Shown: piece after piece, positions 1 to 7,400 of the stretch
Layout of the letters: the number at the start of each line of letters is the position of its first letter
Numbering within the stretch: the first letter of the stretch is position 1
From: a virus
Direction: 5' to 3' (one strand)
Virus record (IMG/VR): IMGVR_UViG_3300010354_000484
Span: 1 to 27,853 of that record
DNA length: 27,853 nt
The notes under the pieces: model-generated
The model's input: only the letters and a program-made list of their open reading frames with translations
The model's database searches: none
What the model was told of the DNA's origin: nothing
Position numbers and translations under genes: made by a program

Positions 1-120
1 ATCTTTCTTTATATCATTTTTTTCCTCAACCTTTGTAAGTTGAGGTTTTTCTCTATCTACACTTACAATCTCAGTCTCAACATTTAGAGATTGACTAATT
101 TTTTCAAAGGAGTCTTCCAT
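1..120 (-). CDS. gp16: Probable small terminase subunit gp16, N-terminal 40 codons (runs off the left edge)
   Basis: An open frame begins with ATG at 120-118, two bases after the gp15 stop codon, and stays open to position 1 (40 codons, no stop). It reads MEDSFEKISQSLNVETEIVS and then a charged Lys/Glu-rich stretch. In T4 and its marine relatives gene 16 follows gene 15. It encodes the small terminase, which recognises concatemeric DNA and regulates the large subunit gp17 during head filling. The call rests mainly on this position; the short acidic N-terminus fits but is not diagnostic. No strong ribosome-binding site is visible, so translation is probably coupled to gp15. The central oligomerisation region lies outside the window. 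An unrelated small gene inserted before gp16 is the main alternative. Confidence 0.72.
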   Translation of the reverse strand, partial: MEDSFEKISQSLNVETEIVSVDREKPQLTKVEEKNDIKKD

Positions 121-122
121 AA

Positions 123-965
123 TTAAATATCTTCAGATCTTGTTGGACTATAATTTTTAGAGTCTGTGTAGTCAATTAATGTCTCATTAAATCCAAAATC
201 ATCATCTGGATCTACAAATGGATCATCTGCAGCATCTATAACATTATCGCTATTGTAGTCAACAGTTGCTTTTGGTGTAGCGGTATATCTCATTTCTCTA
301 GTTGAGGTCTGTCTATTTGTATTAGTATAGTAATCGACCTGAACCTTTCTAATGAGACCATCTGTTGTATCTGCGATTGGTCCAAACAGATAAGTCTTGG
401 CAGTAAATTGCAAAGTGTAAATTAGTGCTCTTCTTGTTGTGAAATCTCCTTCGTAATCATCTTGAAATGAAATCGAGTCTAAAGTAATTGGAACATCTCT
501 TTTTTCCCCAATACTATCGACTAAATCGATTGTTATCGTAAATGAAGGTTGAAAGAATGGCAAAATTTGCTCAATAATCTGAAGTGCATCATCATTTAGT
601 TTGCAGAGAATATTTAGTTCAAATCCAATATTATATGGAACTGGCATAAAAACTTTTTTCAAATTAGTTCCATCAGATGCTTTAAATGTCTGAGTTATTC
701 CCGCTTTCCTTGTTGCATCATATGAGATTGAGTTCATCTCAAATGACATTCTTGGCAGAGTGATTTGAACTTTTTTATTGAGATCTGGTTGTTGTTCCAA
801 TCTTGCTAGAAACTTTTGTACAGGTCCATATGCCAGTGCTACCTTCAAGTCACTGAACTCTCCACCATCATTAGTTTGGTGTTTAATATGGATATCATTA
901 AACAATGTACCAAAACCAATAATAGTTTTCCTTAAAATATTATGATAAAAATAAGTTCCTAACAT
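123..965 (-). CDS. gp15: Tail completion / sheath stabiliser protein gp15
   Basis: This 280-aa protein, close to T4 gp15 in length (about 270 aa), aligns by eye with it at three places. The N-terminal YFYHNILRKTIIGFGTLFND matches the T4 FYNSSFRR...GDLFSNIQIKRQ region. The central IIEQILPFFQPSF matches IVEQILPYFQPHF. The later DGLIRKVQVDYYTN matches EGLIRTTYTDFHAN. In T4, gp15 forms a hexameric ring capping the contracted or extended sheath and tail tube, and it joins the tail to the head neck (gp13/gp14). The ATG overlaps the gp14 stop by one base (TAATG), indicating translational coupling. Residues about 238-249 carry a D-x-N-x-D-x-x-I-D-x-x-D pattern resembling a dockerin or EF-hand calcium loop, followed by more acidic residues. 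The family assignment is firm; calcium binding is only an inference. Confidence 0.95.
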   Translation of the reverse strand: MLGTYFYHNILRKTIIGFGTLFNDIHIKHQTNDGGEFSDLKVALAYGPVQKFLARLEQQPDLNKKVQITLPRMSFEMNSISYDATRKAGITQTFKASDGTNLKKVFMPVPYNIGFELNILCKLNDDALQIIEQILPFFQPSFTITIDLVDSIGEKRDVPITLDSISFQDDYEGDFTTRRALIYTLQFTAKTYLFGPIADTTDGLIRKVQVDYYTNTNRQTSTREMRYTATPKATVDYNSDNVIDAADDPFVDPDDDFGFNETLIDYTDSKNYSPTRSEDI

Positions 966-2437
966 TAGTATACGCCAAATGGATTTGAATCTGTGAAATC
1001 TAGAATAAGATCTGCCTCTTCTTCTATTTCATTGTTTTGAGCATAAGAATCTAAAGTATATCTGTCAGAATCTTGCTTTTGCTCAGGACCAGTTATGTAT
1101 CCCTGTACACTATATATTCCATATCCATCAGTATTTGGTCCGGCAGGAGTTAATCCGGATCCAACAATTATTTCTTCAGGTTGGAATCCCAAAATTGTTG
1201 TACCAGTTCCAACATTTGATATTTTTAAAATTTTTCTTTCAGAATCCCACGATCTAACAAGACCAACTGAACCTGATGTTCGTCCAGTTATTCTTTCACC
1301 AACAGAAAAATCTCCATAACCACACACAACACTATTTGCTGGGTTTGATACGGATACTGCAGTACCTACAGTATATCCTATTCCAGGTCTTCTTATTAAT
1401 GCCGATGAAACTCCTCTATTACTTATTTTGGAAACCAAATCCGCACTTTCGGTAATATAAAGTGATGGTGCTACTGCATAACCAAATCCTGGGTCCAATA
1501 TTCTTAAATTCTGTATTCCTTGGGTTGTTGAAGATATAGAACAAGTTGCAATAGCACCAGATCCACCTCCACCAGTTATAGTAATTGTTGGGGTAAAAGT
1601 GTATCCAGATCCTGTATTAGTAAATAGCAATTCTTTAATAGAACATACTCCACCAACACAAGTTGTAATAGCTACTGCATTTGCACTGGAATTATTTCCA
1701 ATTCCATGTAATGGATTTGGGGTTATATTAACTGTTGGTGTTGAAGTATAACCAAATCCATCATTGTTTAAGAAAATACTACTTATATATCCTCCACTAG
1801 TCGGTGTTGCAACAATATTTGCCGCTCTATTATCAGAACCACCAAGATATAGAGTAGTGATAAATCCTTCATCATCAAGTAAAGTATCAATCTCATCAAT
1901 ACTTGTATCAAGAATCTCATCTTCATATTCAAAGAGTTCACATCTAAGTTCATAAACATAAGTGTTACCCAACTGATAGAATGGCATTTCATGCTCTACA
2001 AATTTAATTTCAAAAAGTCTTCTACCAAATGGGAAGAATATTAAGTCACCCTCTCTTGGTCTTTCTAGATATCCAAATCTATCATCAGGATACTCAACAG
2101 ATCCCTGAGTTCCAATATTTACAAATGGTGCAATAAATTCTTCATATTTTTCTTTTGATATTACTAGTGTCAATTCATCCCTTAAACTAACACCAAATTT
2201 TGTCATTATATCGCCAGCACCAGAATATCCTTCGTAGTTTTTGACGTATGCTTCTAATGGAAAAGCCTCATCAAATTCTGATGCTACTATTTCTTCAATA
2301 ATAGTTTTTCTTCCAATTACTCTTCTTGGTAAATAATAAACTTCTACACCATATATTCCAATTTGCTCATTTACCAAATCTTGAAGAAGTTTTTGCTCCC
2401 TATCACTTCCTTGAAGAAAAAACGGATTTAATGCCAT
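965..2437 (-). CDS. gp14: Neck protein gp14, enlarged by a Gly-Tyr repeat insert
   Basis: The N-terminus (GVEVYYLPRR near residues 30-39, then a region with GAGDIMTKFGVSLRDELTLV) is typical of gp14 from T4-like marine phages. In T4 gp14 works with gp13 at the head-tail junction, preparing the filled head for tail attachment. This copy is 490 aa, against about 256 aa in T4. The excess lies between roughly residues 205 and 435 and is built of beta-repeats such as GFGYTSTPTVNI, GSGYTFTPTITI and GFGYAVAPSLYI. A further stretch (GRTSGSVGLVRSWDSERKILKI) resembles a module in gp8. The conserved gp14-like end then resumes (ADLILDFTDSNPFGVY). AGGA lies about 9 bases upstream of the ATG, at the end of gp13, six bases after whose stop gp14 starts. 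The insert is probably a surface decoration; repeats of this kind are, from memory, seen in other cyanophage gp14 proteins. Confidence 0.92.
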   Translation of the reverse strand: MALNPFFLQGSDREQKLLQDLVNEQIGIYGVEVYYLPRRVIGRKTIIEEIVASEFDEAFPLEAYVKNYEGYSGAGDIMTKFGVSLRDELTLVISKEKYEEFIAPFVNIGTQGSVEYPDDRFGYLERPREGDLIFFPFGRRLFEIKFVEHEMPFYQLGNTYVYELRCELFEYEDEILDTSIDEIDTLLDDEGFITTLYLGGSDNRAANIVATPTSGGYISSIFLNNDGFGYTSTPTVNITPNPLHGIGNNSSANAVAITTCVGGVCSIKELLFTNTGSGYTFTPTITITGGGGSGAIATCSISSTTQGIQNLRILDPGFGYAVAPSLYITESADLVSKISNRGVSSALIRRPGIGYTVGTAVSVSNPANSVVCGYGDFSVGERITGRTSGSVGLVRSWDSERKILKISNVGTGTTILGFQPEEIIVGSGLTPAGPNTDGYGIYSVQGYITGPEQKQDSDRYTLDSYAQNNEIEEEADLILDFTDSNPFGVY

Positions 2438-2443
2438 GGTAAA

Positions 2444-3271
2444 TCATCCTATCATATCTAAAGGTGGTAATTCATATTCCAATGTCATTCTCTGTTTAAT
2501 ATCCTCTAACTCCCTTTCTGCATCATCATATATCTGCCTCCCATTTAATTCTATTCCTCCTGGAAGTTTAACTCCTTGGAACTTGATCAAATTTTGTCCC
2601 CATTGTTTTTTAATTAAAGCAGTTAAGTATTTTTTGACAAAACTATCATTATATACTTTGGAAAAATCTGCAGGATCCAGAGCTCTATAGCATTCTAAAA
2701 CTAACCAATTATCTGCAGATTCTGACCCCCAATCAATATCCAAATATAGTCTATTTTGCCTCTTATTAAATCTTAGTTGCTTGTCTGTGGTTAAGAGATA
2801 ATCAATATCTTCTAAGTATGTTTTTACCATAGCATACTGAAGAAGTTCGACTGAATTAAAATAATATAGATCATTTAAAAATAATTGATACTTAATACTA
2901 AACATTCCACCAGAAATTGAACTGGTGTCAAATTTAAATACTTTTTCTACACCAATTACAGAATCTGGTACTTGAATATAATTTGATGTTTCATAAAAAT
3001 TGAATGTCGATCCGGCAGAAGAACCCGTGGTTGTTACAATACCAACTCCATCAGTATTCCTTGCTTTACCCCTATCAATATCATCCTGAGTTATTTTGTA
3101 TTTGAGATACATTTTTTCAACACCATCATAGTGACGTTCATTAAAATATTGAATTGCGTCATCAACTAAATCATCTATTTGCTCGTCGGCAACGTTAATT
3201 TCCAATACCGGTGCTCCAAGTTGCCTTAAACAATAGTCAATAAGCCCCTGTCTTGTGGATGGTTGTGCCAT
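2444..3271 (-). CDS. gp13: Neck protein gp13
   Basis: This 275-aa protein (T4 gp13 is about 309 aa) opens with STRQGLIDYCLRQLGAPVLE, followed by INVADEQIDDLVDDAIQYF and a HYDGVEKMYLKYKIT stretch, the recognisable N-terminal signature of T4-like gp13. A later segment (SVELLQYAMVKTYLEDIDYL) also fits the family. gp13 and gp14 complete the neck after DNA packaging and form the docking surface for the tail. The start is well defined: a strong GGAGGAG ribosome-binding site sits 7 bases before the ATG, and the ATG overlaps the preceding stop by one base. gp14 follows after six bases, so 13-14-15 form one coupled translation unit. No truncation or insertion is evident. Confidence 0.93.
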   Translation of the reverse strand: MAQPSTRQGLIDYCLRQLGAPVLEINVADEQIDDLVDDAIQYFNERHYDGVEKMYLKYKITQDDIDRGKARNTDGVGIVTTTGSSAGSTFNFYETSNYIQVPDSVIGVEKVFKFDTSSISGGMFSIKYQLFLNDLYYFNSVELLQYAMVKTYLEDIDYLLTTDKQLRFNKRQNRLYLDIDWGSESADNWLVLECYRALDPADFSKVYNDSFVKKYLTALIKKQWGQNLIKFQGVKLPGGIELNGRQIYDDAERELEDIKQRMTLEYELPPLDMIG

Positions 3272-3753
3272 TAGTATTCTCCTCCATCAAGAACACCTGA
3301 CCAAACTGGTGTTCCTGCTTCATCGATAGTTAATAAAAAGTTTGACGTATCTGTATAAGTTGATGCAGTATTAATTCCAGAAACCAATTGTCCAAAACCA
3401 TTAAAATATGCTATTCCATTTGGACCAGAAAAGTTTGGTGATTGGTAATAAATTGGATTTGAAAATGTTCCTACACCAGTTACTATTAAGTCGGTATAAC
3501 TAGCAGTTTGTACCGTCAGTTGATTTGAAACAACGGCATCGTAGGTAAAAAGTGTTTGTCCAGTACCAACATACACACTCTGTATTGTTGTAACAATTCC
3601 AGTAAATGTGGAAAATCCTGAAACATTTAATGAAGATGCTGAGGCAACTCCACCTACTAAGTTATATGCATTTGTAATTAAATCTCCATAAGAGAGATTT
3701 GTAAGTACTCTAGTAACTCCAGTAGCACCTAATCTGACTGGTGAATATGTCAT
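3271..3753 (-). CDS. Small virion structural protein of unknown role (160 aa)
   Basis: This 160-aa protein begins MTYSPVRLGATGVTRVLTNL and is rich in Ser, Thr, Gly, Val and Asn with very little charge. Phrases such as SSLNVSGFSTFTGIVTT and VTGVGTFSN resemble the trimeric beta-structured shafts of phage fibres, and the end (GTPVWSGVLDGGEY) looks like a short attachment tail. A GAGGGAG ribosome-binding site lies 10 bases before the ATG, which overlaps the stop of the 114-aa gene by one base; gp13 overlaps its own stop in the same way. The position just before gp13/gp14 is where T4 carries wac (fibritin, the neck whiskers). It could therefore be a short neck or baseplate fibre, but no sequence similarity to fibritin is visible. 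Function unknown. Confidence 0.8.
   Translation of the reverse strand: MTYSPVRLGATGVTRVLTNLSYGDLITNAYNLVGGVASASSLNVSGFSTFTGIVTTIQSVYVGTGQTLFTYDAVVSNQLTVQTASYTDLIVTGVGTFSNPIYYQSPNFSGPNGIAYFNGFGQLVSGINTASTYTDTSNFLLTIDEAGTPVWSGVLDGGEY
3279..3285 (-). promoter_or_regulatory. Strong ribosome-binding site of gp13
   Basis: GGAGGAG on the minus strand sits 7 bases before the gp13 ATG (3271-3269), inside the last codons of the 160-aa gene (DGGEY). It is the strongest such site in the window. It suggests that gp13 is translated independently at a higher level than genes starting only by TAATG overlap. Confidence 0.7.
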
Positions 3754-4097
3754 TACCTAGTGACTCCCTCTCTTACGATAATTGATCCTTCTACCAATCT
3801 TTGTTTTATTCCAAGATAATCAGTTAATAAAATATCGTAAACATATCTTCCAGGTTTTAATTCTGCAGTTTGTGTATCTGTTAATGATATTCTAAGTTTT
3901 CCAACAAAGTATGGTTCTATAAATTCAGTTGTAAAATTAGTCGCAGTAGAACTTCCAGCCCATTTTCTCATTTGAGCCGAAGCACTATAACCATTTGAAT
4001 CGACTACGGAATTTACTGCAGAATCTTGTAGGAAAAAAACATGTTCAAAATCGGCTCCCGCATTAATGATCAGATTAGTAACATATACTACTGCCAT
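3753..4097 (-). CDS. Conserved small phage structural protein (114 aa), first gene of the neck operon
   Basis: This 114-aa protein has the arrangement INAGADFEHVFFL, then GYSASAQMRKWAGSS, then LRISLTDTQTAELKPGRYVY and a C-terminal VEGSIIVREGVTR. From memory this pattern recurs as a small, unnamed protein in tail or baseplate regions of marine phages. The alternating hydrophobic strands suggest a single beta-sandwich (Ig-like) domain, perhaps a head-decoration or baseplate accessory domain. It is the first gene after a TATAAATA late promoter and is coupled by TAATG overlap to the 160-aa gene. It has no recognisable ribosome-binding site; instead a two-codon reading frame (ATG CAA TAG) abuts its ATG. 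The gene is well supported; its function is not known. Confidence 0.83.
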   Translation of the reverse strand: MAVVYVTNLIINAGADFEHVFFLQDSAVNSVVDSNGYSASAQMRKWAGSSTATNFTTEFIEPYFVGKLRISLTDTQTAELKPGRYVYDILLTDYLGIKQRLVEGSIIVREGVTR

Positions 4098-4130
4098 CTA
4101 TTGCATAGCTATATCTAAAGACTATTTATA
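4098..4130 (-). promoter_or_regulatory. T4-type late promoter (TATAAATA) and leader of the neck operon
   Basis: The exact T4 late-promoter core TATAAATA reads on the minus strand at 4130-4123, immediately after the stop of the 55-aa gene. It lies 25 bases before the ATG of the 114-aa gene. T4 late promoters consist of this single box, recognised by the late sigma factor gp55 with the sliding-clamp coactivator, with transcription starting about a dozen bases downstream. The short leader would then contain ATG CAA TAG directly followed by the true ATG. It should drive the 114-aa, 160-aa, gp13, gp14, gp15 and gp16 genes. Confidence 0.75.
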
Positions 4131-4298
4131 CTACAATAAATCCTTCACAACTTCTTGTTGTTTCATATACAATTTTATGTATGATTTTGCGAGATTTTTT
4201 AGTTCTTCAACATCATTGCATAAATCTATTTCTCTACTTAATTTTTCATACTCAAAAAGTTTATTCATACTATCAAGTTTTATTTTATTTGGATCCAT
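4131..4298 (-). CDS. Small conserved charged protein (55 aa)
   Basis: A 55-codon frame from ATG at 4298-4296 to TAG at 4133-4131 encodes MDPNKIKLDSMNKLFEYEKL, then SREIDLCNDVEELKNLAKSY and IKLYMKQQEVVKDLL. It is supported by a strong AAGGAG ribosome-binding site 7 bases before the ATG, inside the end of the preceding gene, which it overlaps by 14 bases. The composition is that of an all-helical, amphipathic, charged protein; I recall similar short proteins with a LFEYEKLSREID motif in T4-like marine phages, though I cannot name the function. A role as a small assembly factor or regulator fits as well as a structural one. Its stop codon directly abuts a late promoter, so it ends the upstream transcription unit. 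Confidence 0.8.
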   Translation of the reverse strand: MDPNKIKLDSMNKLFEYEKLSREIDLCNDVEELKNLAKSYIKLYMKQQEVVKDLL

Positions 4299-4485
4299 TA
4301 ATTAACTCCTTCAAAAGATTTTTAATTTCAGAAACATCAGATTTCAATTGCTCTATTTCTTCCTTTTGTTTTTGCTTTTCATTTTTCATTTTAATGTATT
4401 GAGAGTAACCGGAGGTATCTGTATTTACAATAGCTCCGGTTTTCTCATCCCGATACAAATGTTGATGTCCTTCTATTCTTATCAT
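4285..4485 (-). CDS. Small conserved protein with a C-terminal coiled coil (66 aa)
   Basis: This 66-aa protein begins MIRIEGHQHLYRDEKTGAIV and continues NTDTSGYSQYI. A strongly charged helix follows (residues about 33-62, with EIEQLKSDVSEIKNLLKELI), whose leucine and isoleucine spacing fits a coiled coil. From memory, similar short proteins with the EGHxxLxRDxxTxAIxNTD pattern occur in T4-like phages. Function unknown; the coiled coil suggests oligomerisation or a scaffold-like or chaperone role. The gene starts nine bases after the stop of the 2364-aa protein and overlaps the next gene by 14 bases. No clear ribosome-binding site is visible before its ATG. Confidence 0.78.
   Translation of the reverse strand: MIRIEGHQHLYRDEKTGAIVNTDTSGYSQYIKMKNEKQKQKEEIEQLKSDVSEIKNLLKELINGSK
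4306..4311 (-). promoter_or_regulatory. Ribosome-binding site defining the start of the 55-aa gene
   Basis: AAGGAG on the minus strand lies 7 bases upstream of the ATG at 4298. It sits within the last codons (LLKELINGSK) of the preceding 66-aa gene. It is the main reason for calling the short overlapping gene real and for choosing its start over the internal ATG ten codons downstream. Confidence 0.75.
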
Positions 4486-4494
4486 AATGAATTT

Positions 4495-7400
4495 TTATGC
4501 TAATGCAATGGCTCTTAAATCTCTAAATCTTGGTGGATTTGCTTCATCTGTACTGCTCATCACAATTTTAATTGAGAATGCAGTAAATTGTTCAACATTA
4601 TCAATAGTAAATTGATATTCTGAGAACTCATTTGCCTTATTTGGGGGAACAAAAGCATCAGATCTTCCACTATTTAAAGTTGGATCAATAATCTTATCCC
4701 CAAATCCATCACCATCAGTATCAATTAAATTATCATATCCTGGGAATAATTGATATGCTTGAGTTATTTCGCTAGAATCTGCTCTAAACAATCTGTACAA
4801 TACCCTAAAATCTGCTGTTGAAGGTCTATATGCACCAACAAATACTCTCAATGAAGATGCTGGTTGTTTTAGAGAAATTTTCTTACAAATATATGCCGAA
4901 TTGTGTGGATCATTCTTCAGTTGATTTACTCTAGAATCTTTTGCATAATCTGAGATTGGGTTATTAACTCTATTTCTTTGTAGAATTAAAGTCGTATTTT
5001 GTGTATCTATGACTGGAGACAGATTTGGATCTTGCGATGATAACGTAACTGCCATAGTAAATGATTTACTTCTTGGAAGTGATGATAAATTTTCTGCCTC
5101 GTTAATTGATGAACAAATAATTCTTGGTGAGGACAAGAAGTTTGGTTGATTAATTTCCACACTTTCATAACCCTCATCCGTGAATGGAATTTCGGATCCT
5201 CCAGCACTAGTACCAGATACTGTTCTTATTTCGGAAGTAACATTTGTCGTTTGTCCAGGTGTGATCACATTAATCTGTGGAATTATAGTATTAAATTGTA
5301 AGTTTTGTGATGCCCTTACAGAATCTCCTCCAAGTGATTTTTGGTCAATAAAACTCAATTGAGTATCACCAGTTGCTCTATCACCACGAGAGAATTGTAC
5401 AGCGTACTTATCGGAATCTTTTTCAGTCTTTAATGAGTAGTCAGAAGACATATTATAAGATGTATTTAATCTTACTAATGATACTCCATTTAACTCATAC
5501 TTATATGCAATATCACCAACATTATGATTTCTTATTAGTGATCCATTAGTTCCTCTTGTACCAATTCCTAAAGTATTGTCGCCATTGACACTATTATAGA
5601 AAATAATTTCATTATTGACTTTAACATATCCAGTAGATGATGTTTGTCCCTCAAAAGTTGCAAATCCTGCAGTGCTAGCAATAGAAATTGATGTTGAATT
5701 AATATCTATTGAAGAAGTTAATAAAACGGGAGGAGTATTTGGAAGAATATTTGCGATCGATACTTTATTCGTGTCAGAAGTCATTCCATGATTATTATGA
5801 GATACTACCAACGAAGATCCATCATAGAGATTTGATACGAGCGTAGAACTAGTAATATCTGTATTTGCAAGTGCAACTCTTGATCCAGAATCATTATAGT
5901 AAACTAGGTCTTCTCCAGTGGAGAATTCTTCTCCCTGAACATTTGTTAGGTAAAGTGTGTCAACGGAATTAATAGCAGAGACTGTTATTGATGCCTTTCC
6001 ACCTTTTCCTATGGCACTGGTAGTAATTCCAAGAACATCTCCAACAACGTATCCGTTTCCAGATGTTGCACCAACACCTATTGATACTGCAGAAACTAAT
6101 CCATTAGCGATAGTAACAACGCCAACGGCACCTGATCCACTTCCAGTAATATTGTAGAAAGATACCCCAGAATAAGTCCCGTTCGCATAACCAGTACCAA
6201 CTCCACTCAAACTTAGATTGCCAATGTTTCCTCCAGCCTGTTCAATATACCCTGTTGGTCCAGGTGCAGATCCTTCACTAACCTTTCTTCCGGGAGAAAG
6301 GATTGAAATCATATCAGAACTAGTTGCTGAAGTAACTCCAACTTTGAGTTTTCTTGGAAGTGTCTTAATTGGATTTAATGGTAAAGTTGGGGTGACATAG
6401 GTATTTTCACTAATAGTTGGATTATTGAAATATACAATTCCAGTTTGATTTACAAAGTTTGCTTTATACAATTTGAACTTAAGATCTTCAAATTGATTTG
6501 CAGTCCATATTGTTCCATTTTGAGACTTGAATAAACTTCCACCAATGTATTGTTTTGTCACCAATACGCTCTCCGCATTTGGTAGAGATTGTGTATTGAC
6601 GGTTCTTTCACCCATTCTTGCAATCCAATGTTCATAATTATTTGATGATGGTGCAATAATTACAATTGCGTATTCTACATTTGGCTCAAGATATATTGGT
6701 GATGGGAATGTTACTCTTGTTGCAACTTCTGCGTTATCGGAAACATTTACTTGGGAAGGTTCTAGAGTTACCCTAGCAAAATCTTGGACAAGAGTATTTG
6801 TTGGTGTTCCAAGTTCTACCGTTCTTAGTTCAACAAATACTTTCTCATTTTCATCTTTGCTTGCAAAGAACAAGTCAATAGAAGTTAGGAATGCTCCAGT
6901 TTCATCAACTGTAAATGTTTGTGCTAGAGGATCCTTTCCACCTCTTGGTTGTGCTGGTGGTGGTGGTGGAGGTGGTGGAGGTGGTCTTCTTACAACAACT
7001 CTAGTTTGTGTATAAACATCCACTATTCCACTAGCACTATAAGTAGTTTCTGCACTACTAATAAGTAGACTTCCGGGAACAGATTGCGAATTTGAAGAAC
7101 TAGAAGTTAACTTATACGTCCTAGTTCCAACTTGGAATCTTACTGCTGGTGGTGGATTTGTTAACGGATCTCTAAAGAATAGTGCTCCACCAACATCTCC
7201 AAATGTATCAGTTATAAGTCTTATATCAGATACATTTGCTTGGGCACCACTAGTTGATCCAATCAATGTACAATTGCGTGCTATACGACCAGAGAATCTA
7301 CCTTGTGCTTCTGCTGCAAGAGATTGTATGTCTACGTTTAATATTGTTGCAGATGCTGTATATGCTGATGGTAATGTTAATGATCTATTGTATGGGTTTA

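Noticed and set aside
1783-1992. A 69-codon minus-strand frame inside gp14, with similar ones at 5007-5207 and 18716-18940
   Set aside because: They are out-of-frame shadows within continuous conserved proteins, of low-complexity Leu/Ile/Met composition, with no start signals.
965-2437. gp14 as a fusion of two genes caused by a lost stop codon
   Set aside because: The typical gp14-like C-terminus (ADLILDFTDSNPFG) follows the repeat region, so this is an internal insert rather than a fusion.
3271-3753. Fibritin (wac) for the 160-aa gene
   Set aside because: Position fits, but there is no long coiled coil and no foldon-like C-terminus; kept as unknown structural protein.
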